This document shows positions 32,099-32,203 of a stretch of DNA of 32,203 nucleotides, piece after piece. This DNA comes from Sphingobacteriales bacterium (GTDB taxonomy: Bacteria > Bacteroidota > Bacteroidia > Sphingobacteriales > Sphingobacteriaceae): contig JAATFQ010000227.1 in NCBI GenBank assembly GCA_015655115.1, forward strand, positions 1-32,203, read 5' to 3'. The notes beneath the pieces are model-generated. The model was not told the origin of the DNA. It did not search any database and was given only the letters and a program-made list of their open reading frames with translations. Made by a program: the position numbers and the translations under genes. Numbering within the stretch: the stretch's first letter is position 1; each line of letters opens with the position of its first letter.

Positions 32099-32203
32099 CA
32101 ACGTAAAAAACGCCCTTGTTGCGTCTTTAGATAAATTTGCAGCCGTTTCTGGCAACGATTCGGGAGAAATGGGCCAGGAGTTAATTTCAGTGTTCAGCAA
32201 AGA
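32091..32203 (+). CDS. N-terminal part of an unknown gene (runs off the window)
   Basis: ATG 32091 overlaps the end of the dihydroorotase-like gene by eight bases and the frame stays open to the edge, giving 37 residues (MDNNVKNALVASLDKFAAVS, then GEMGQELISVFSK). No signal peptide is seen. The overlap suggests it belongs to the same operon. Family not recognised. Confidence 0.6.
   Translation, partial: MDNNVKNALVASLDKFAAVSGNDSGEMGQELISVFSK

Overview
The window looks like a chromosomal segment from a Bacteroidota bacterium of the Pedobacter/Sphingobacteriaceae type. The evidence is an OMP_b-brl_3-type TonB-dependent receptor, SusC-style plug signatures, TAnnTTTG-type -7 promoter elements, frequent TTG starts, a BatA/pseudo-dihydroorotase gene pair, and a complete his operon in the order hisG-D-C-B-H-A-F-IE with the bifunctional hisB and hisIE. 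Genus is inference; there is no rRNA or tRNA gene in the window.

Layout. (1) 1-4853: tail of a membrane protein, a TonB-dependent outer-membrane receptor, a secreted partner protein of unknown function, and an NlpC/P60 murein-peptide endopeptidase. (2) 4970-10711: a 1913-residue alpha-2-macroglobulin-like protein. A carboxypeptidase-regulatory plus TonB-plug module is inserted where the bait region of this family would lie, and a CNEQ thioester-type motif follows. (3) 10712-18760: an AT-rich accessory island. It holds a DUF1016/YhcG PDDEXK nuclease, a DUF4844-like zinc-ribbon protein, a Sel1 protein, a decayed HepT/MntA pair, two orphan antitoxin-like genes, an MNT-like protein and relics of two further DUF1016 genes. 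Its small gene units are separated by about 185-bp repeats that end in a tmRNA-3'-end-like motif and a perfect terminator hairpin. It also carries scattered 19-bp palindromes that match a coding segment of DUF1016 genes. (4) 18763-26973: the histidine operon on the minus strand, with a WD40 gene as its last member. It is preceded by a recognisable promoter and a previously unlisted 20-codon leader peptide rich in histidine. (5) 27050-32203: an L,D-transpeptidase lipoprotein, a BatA-domain membrane protein, a catalytically dead dihydroorotase homologue and the start of one more gene, in a tight plus-strand cluster.

How it works together. The core regions (his, envelope, pyrimidine-like) are conserved housekeeping DNA. 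The middle island looks like a hot spot where defence or toxin-antitoxin units were gained one at a time and then decayed. The most unusual items are the macroglobulin/TonB-plug fusion, the repeat-bounded gene units with a conserved 43-residue antisense reading frame, the palindromes shared between DUF1016 genes and intergenic junctions, and the his leader peptide. All assignments come from reading the sequence and from family knowledge; no database search was run.
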